Part shown: positions 16,962 to 19,398 of the stretch, piece after piece
How positions within the stretch are numbered: position 1 is the first letter of the stretch
How the letters are laid out: each line of letters starts with the position of its first letter
Assembly (NCBI GenBank): GCA_002162915.1
Contig: MABB01000040.1
Coordinates: 1,167-20,564 of the forward strand
DNA length: 19,398 bases
Source: Rhodospirillales bacterium 47_12_T64
GTDB taxonomy: Bacteria; Pseudomonadota; Alphaproteobacteria; Kiloniellales; Kiloniellaceae
Reading direction: 5' to 3'
The notes under the pieces: generated by a model
What the model was told of the DNA's origin: nothing
What the model saw: the letters and a program-made list of their open reading frames with translations, nothing else
Database searches by the model: none
Program-made: the position numbers and the translations under genes

Positions 16962-16975
16962 AGGAGGCCGGTTTG
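16962..16975 (+). promoter_or_regulatory. Ribosome binding site that sets the TTG start of the RND adaptor
   Basis: AGGAGG at 16962-16967 lies five bases before the TTG at 16973-16975. It is a full Shine-Dalgarno match at ideal spacing, whereas the upstream GTG at 16913 has none. Confidence 0.85.
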
Positions 16976-18175
16976 CGCCAGCTGTTTGCAACGTCACATT
17001 TTCTGATGGCTATTTGCCTGATGATCCTTCCAACCATCGCTTCGGCTCAACAGCCATCCCTTGTTCGTGTCGATGAAGTTCGTACGGAATCCATGAACCA
17101 GACCGTACCCGTAATCGGCCGCCTGGTAGCACGCCAGACGGGGAGCGTTTCAGCGCGGATTGCCGGCCCGGTTGAAGAAATTCTGGTTGAAGTTGGAGAC
17201 AGTGTAACAACAGGTCAGATAATTGCCCGGATTAACTCTGCGACACTTCGCGCAGACCGTGATTTGACCGCAAGCGAGGTTACGGCCTCGAACAGTCGCC
17301 TGAAAACATTCCAAGCACGATTAATTCTTGCAGGACAAGATGTTAAAAGGCTTGAGAAGTTAAGAAAATCAGCGGCCTTCAACAAATCGAGATATGAAGA
17401 CGCCGTCCAGAGTAGTGTAATCGCAAAGGCAGAAGTATCTCAGGCCCGTGCAGATATTAACACCGCAAAGGCTAAATTACGCAAAGCCGAAATCAACCTG
17501 GCCTACACGGAGATTAAAGCCCCCTATAACGGTGTTGTTCTTGCGAAAGAAACCGAGGCGGGATCTTATGTCCAGACAGGGGATGCCGTGGTTCGCCTGC
17601 TGTCACGTGAAAGCCTCGAAATCGAAGTCGAAGTCCCGGCCCTCCGCCTTAAGGCGATCCAGGCGGGCATGGAGTTTTCCCTAAAGCTTGCTGATGGTAC
17701 GCCCTTGATGGCAACAATCAGGGCAATCTTGCCACGAGAGAACCCTTTAACCCGGACCCGTCCTGTAAGGTTAAGCGCAAAACTGCCGAACCCGGAAACA
17801 CTCGCCGACAATCAAAGCATCACTTTGCTTGTACCGGCAGGCCCCAAACGTGACGTGTCCACGGTTCATAAAGATGCGGTTATCCAGAGCCCAAACGGTC
17901 CAATGGTCTTTCTAAATGCTGAGGGTCATGCCCAACCTCGCCCAATCCAGTTAGGGCAACAGATTGGTGATCGCATAGAAGTCATCTATGGCCTTCAGCC
18001 AGGCGGCCAGGTTGTCACCCGGGGTAACGAACGTCTATTCCCGGGAATGCCTCTCCAAATCAATGGTGCGATCCCAGAAGACACAAAGCCCGATGGCACA
18101 AAACCCGAAAGCAAGGCAGCTGAAGACGAGACACCAGAGACACAGGATGATGATAAAAGCGAGGGAGCCTCGTAA
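16973..18175 (+). CDS. RND efflux periplasmic adaptor (membrane fusion protein, HlyD/AcrA type)
   Basis: A 400-residue periplasmic adaptor linking an RND pump to an outer membrane channel. The TTG start gives a textbook signal peptide (RQLFATSHFLMAICLMILPT, then cleavage after IASA at about residue 25); the longer GTG-started frame would bury it behind 20 extra residues. A lipoyl-type half domain (GRLVARQTGSVSARIAGPVE) leads into an alpha-hairpin coiled coil (about residues 105-185), then the second lipoyl half (IKAPYNGVVLAKETEAGSYV), the beta-barrel and a membrane-proximal domain. The last 30 or so residues are a Lys/Glu/Asp-rich low-complexity tail. No lipobox Cys is seen. Its stop overlaps the permease start by one base (TAATG). 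The substrate is not predictable. Confidence 0.93.
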   Translation: MRQLFATSHFLMAICLMILPTIASAQQPSLVRVDEVRTESMNQTVPVIGRLVARQTGSVSARIAGPVEEILVEVGDSVTTGQIIARINSATLRADRDLTASEVTASNSRLKTFQARLILAGQDVKRLEKLRKSAAFNKSRYEDAVQSSVIAKAEVSQARADINTAKAKLRKAEINLAYTEIKAPYNGVVLAKETEAGSYVQTGDAVVRLLSRESLEIEVEVPALRLKAIQAGMEFSLKLADGTPLMATIRAILPRENPLTRTRPVRLSAKLPNPETLADNQSITLLVPAGPKRDVSTVHKDAVIQSPNGPMVFLNAEGHAQPRPIQLGQQIGDRIEVIYGLQPGGQVVTRGNERLFPGMPLQINGAIPEDTKPDGTKPESKAAEDETPETQDDDKSEGAS

Positions 18176-19398
18176 TGAATCTCATCAAAATTTCAATTGA
18201 ACGGCCCATTGCGATTATTTCCGCAGTGATCATGGTCGTCCTCTTTGGTGCCGTCGCACTTCAGCTTATCCCGATCCAGCTAACCCCGGATGTAAACCGC
18301 CCGGTTATCACCATCCGAACCAATTGGGCTGGTGCCGCCCCGGCCGAAGTCGAGCGCCAGATTATCACAGAGCAGGAAGAGAAGCTCAAAGGTCTGGAAA
18401 ATCTGCATAGCATGACCAGCAACTCTTCTTATGGGTCAGGTCGGATCACGTTAGAATTCAACGTCGGCACCGAGATGGGTAAAGCGTTGCTCCTAACAGC
18501 AAACAGGCTCGACCGTGTCGGAAGTTACCCCGACGAAGCTGACGAACCAACACTGGATACTGCGGGGGCAGAAGACAGCCCGATTGCCTGGTTTGTACTC
18601 ACCCGAAAAGACGGTAATACCGCACCAATTCATACCTATGGCGATTTTGTCGAAGACGTTATTAAAGACCGGATTGAACGTGTTCCCGGCATTAGTGGGG
18701 TCAATGTTTTTGGGGGGAGCGAACGAGAGATTGAAATTGTTATCCTCCCGGAACTTCTTGCGCGGTATGGCCTGACCACCAGCTCAATTGTCAGCACGTT
18801 AAGGGCCGCAAGCTCCTCTGTTTCGGCAGGTGACGTAGAAGAGGGAAAACGCCGTTACATCGTGCGAACCGAAGGCGATCTGAATACGCTTGAGGCGGTA
18901 AGACAGGTGGTATTACGAAGTACTCAGGACGCGGTTACAGGAAGCGTCGCAAGGGTCACTGTTGGCGATATCGCACGTGTTAACTTTAATTACAAAGATC
19001 CGAGTTCTAACATCAGGGTGCTCGGTAACGCGGCCATGGCTTTCAATGCCACCCGGGAAACCGGGGCTAATGTCATTGCAACAATGGACGGTATCTATCA
19101 GGCTATTGATGATCTCAATGTCCGTTCGATCCCTGATGCCGGATTAAAGCTGGAGCAGGTCTATGACGAGACCATTTATATCAATTCAGCGATTGATCTC
19201 GTCAGACAAAATATCTGGTTTGGAGGTATTCTCGCTGCAATTATTCTGTTGATTTTCCTACGTTCCGTCAGGGCCACAATTATTATATCCATGGCGATTC
19301 CCGTCTCGGTCATCGGTTCTTTTGTTGCAATGGCTGCCCTTGGGAGATCGATTAATGTTATTTCCCTGGCGGGTCTTGCTTTTGCCGTGGGGATGGTT
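18175..19398 (+). CDS. RND efflux permease, N-terminal part (AcrB/MexB-like), runs off the window
   Basis: An open frame of 408 codons continues to the window edge without a stop. It starts with MNLIKISIERPIAIISAVIM and the first membrane segment (about 11-33), then a large periplasmic porter region with PVITIRTNWAGAAPAEVE and PGISGVNVFGG. Membrane segments follow at about 347-363 and 368-390, and the start of the fourth reads SLAGLAFAVGMV, where RND pumps continue into the proton-relay DNAIVV motif. This matches hydrophobe/amphiphile exporters; whether it handles drugs, solvents or metals cannot be told, although the LAGLAFAVGMV type favours drug-type pumps. The ATG overlaps the adaptor stop, and GAGGGAG lies seven bases upstream, so the two are co-translated. 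Confidence 0.94.
   Translation, partial: MNLIKISIERPIAIISAVIMVVLFGAVALQLIPIQLTPDVNRPVITIRTNWAGAAPAEVERQIITEQEEKLKGLENLHSMTSNSSYGSGRITLEFNVGTEMGKALLLTANRLDRVGSYPDEADEPTLDTAGAEDSPIAWFVLTRKDGNTAPIHTYGDFVEDVIKDRIERVPGISGVNVFGGSEREIEIVILPELLARYGLTTSSIVSTLRAASSSVSAGDVEEGKRRYIVRTEGDLNTLEAVRQVVLRSTQDAVTGSVARVTVGDIARVNFNYKDPSSNIRVLGNAAMAFNATRETGANVIATMDGIYQAIDDLNVRSIPDAGLKLEQVYDETIYINSAIDLVRQNIWFGGILAAIILLIFLRSVRATIIISMAIPVSVIGSFVAMAALGRSINVISLAGLAFAVGMV

Larger units (their letters stand above)
16621..16972. other. Divergent intergenic region between the deacetylase and RND genes
   Basis: These 352 A+T-rich bases hold the promoters of two divergent units. Visible elements are a minus-strand TATAAT near the deacetylase gene, a 15-bp odd palindrome at 16841-16855, a TATAAA stretch at 16892-16897 that could be a -10 for the RND genes, and a short dyad AGTGA-GAGAA-TCACT at 16912-16926. 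An open frame begins at a GTG at 16913 but is not favoured as the gene start. No gene or RNA is recognised. Confidence 0.55.

Overview
The window looks like chromosomal, mostly housekeeping DNA from a free-living, probably marine, alphaproteobacterium related to Rhodospirillales. This rests on gene order (an HDAC-like deacetylase, xseB, ispA and dxs together, with tlyA nearby), on family types and on moderate base composition judged by eye; the genus cannot be fixed from sequence alone. I see no tRNA, rRNA, CRISPR array, insertion sequence or prophage.

Layout. (1) 1-2607, plus strand: the 3' end of aroC, then a large membrane protein fused to a spermidine-synthase-like domain. (2) 2660-4567: hemH (minus) diverges from a small gene for a duplicated ABM-type (dimeric alpha/beta barrel) protein (plus). 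The space between them holds a perfect 24-bp inverted repeat that appears to carry two overlapping, opposite promoters. (3) 4592-7961: a TRAM/Fe-S RNA uracil-5-methyltransferase (minus) diverges from a long-form sppA signal peptide peptidase (plus), with a 20-bp perfect palindrome between them. (4) 8006-9520, minus: an orphan sensor histidine kinase whose predicted periplasmic domain contains six tandem 15-bp repeats. (5) 9855-16620, minus: HDAC-like deacetylase, xseB, ispA, dxs, a MATE exporter and tlyA in one direction. (6) 16973-19398, plus: an RND efflux adaptor starting at a TTG codon, overlapping by one base an RND permease that runs off the window.

How the genes relate. dxs and ispA supply isoprenoid precursors (MEP pathway, then prenyl chain elongation); xseB is their usual alphaproteobacterial neighbour. 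tlyA and the RumA-type enzyme modify RNA. The MATE exporter is tightly coupled to tlyA (stop and start one base apart). The RND pair has a 15-bp odd palindrome upstream that resembles a repressor operator, but no regulator gene lies within the window.

Nothing here is clearly a new multi-gene system. The points most worth a second look are the symmetric divergent promoter between hemH and the duplicated ABM gene, the possible heme link of that ABM protein, and the homogenised 15-bp repeat in the kinase sensor domain.
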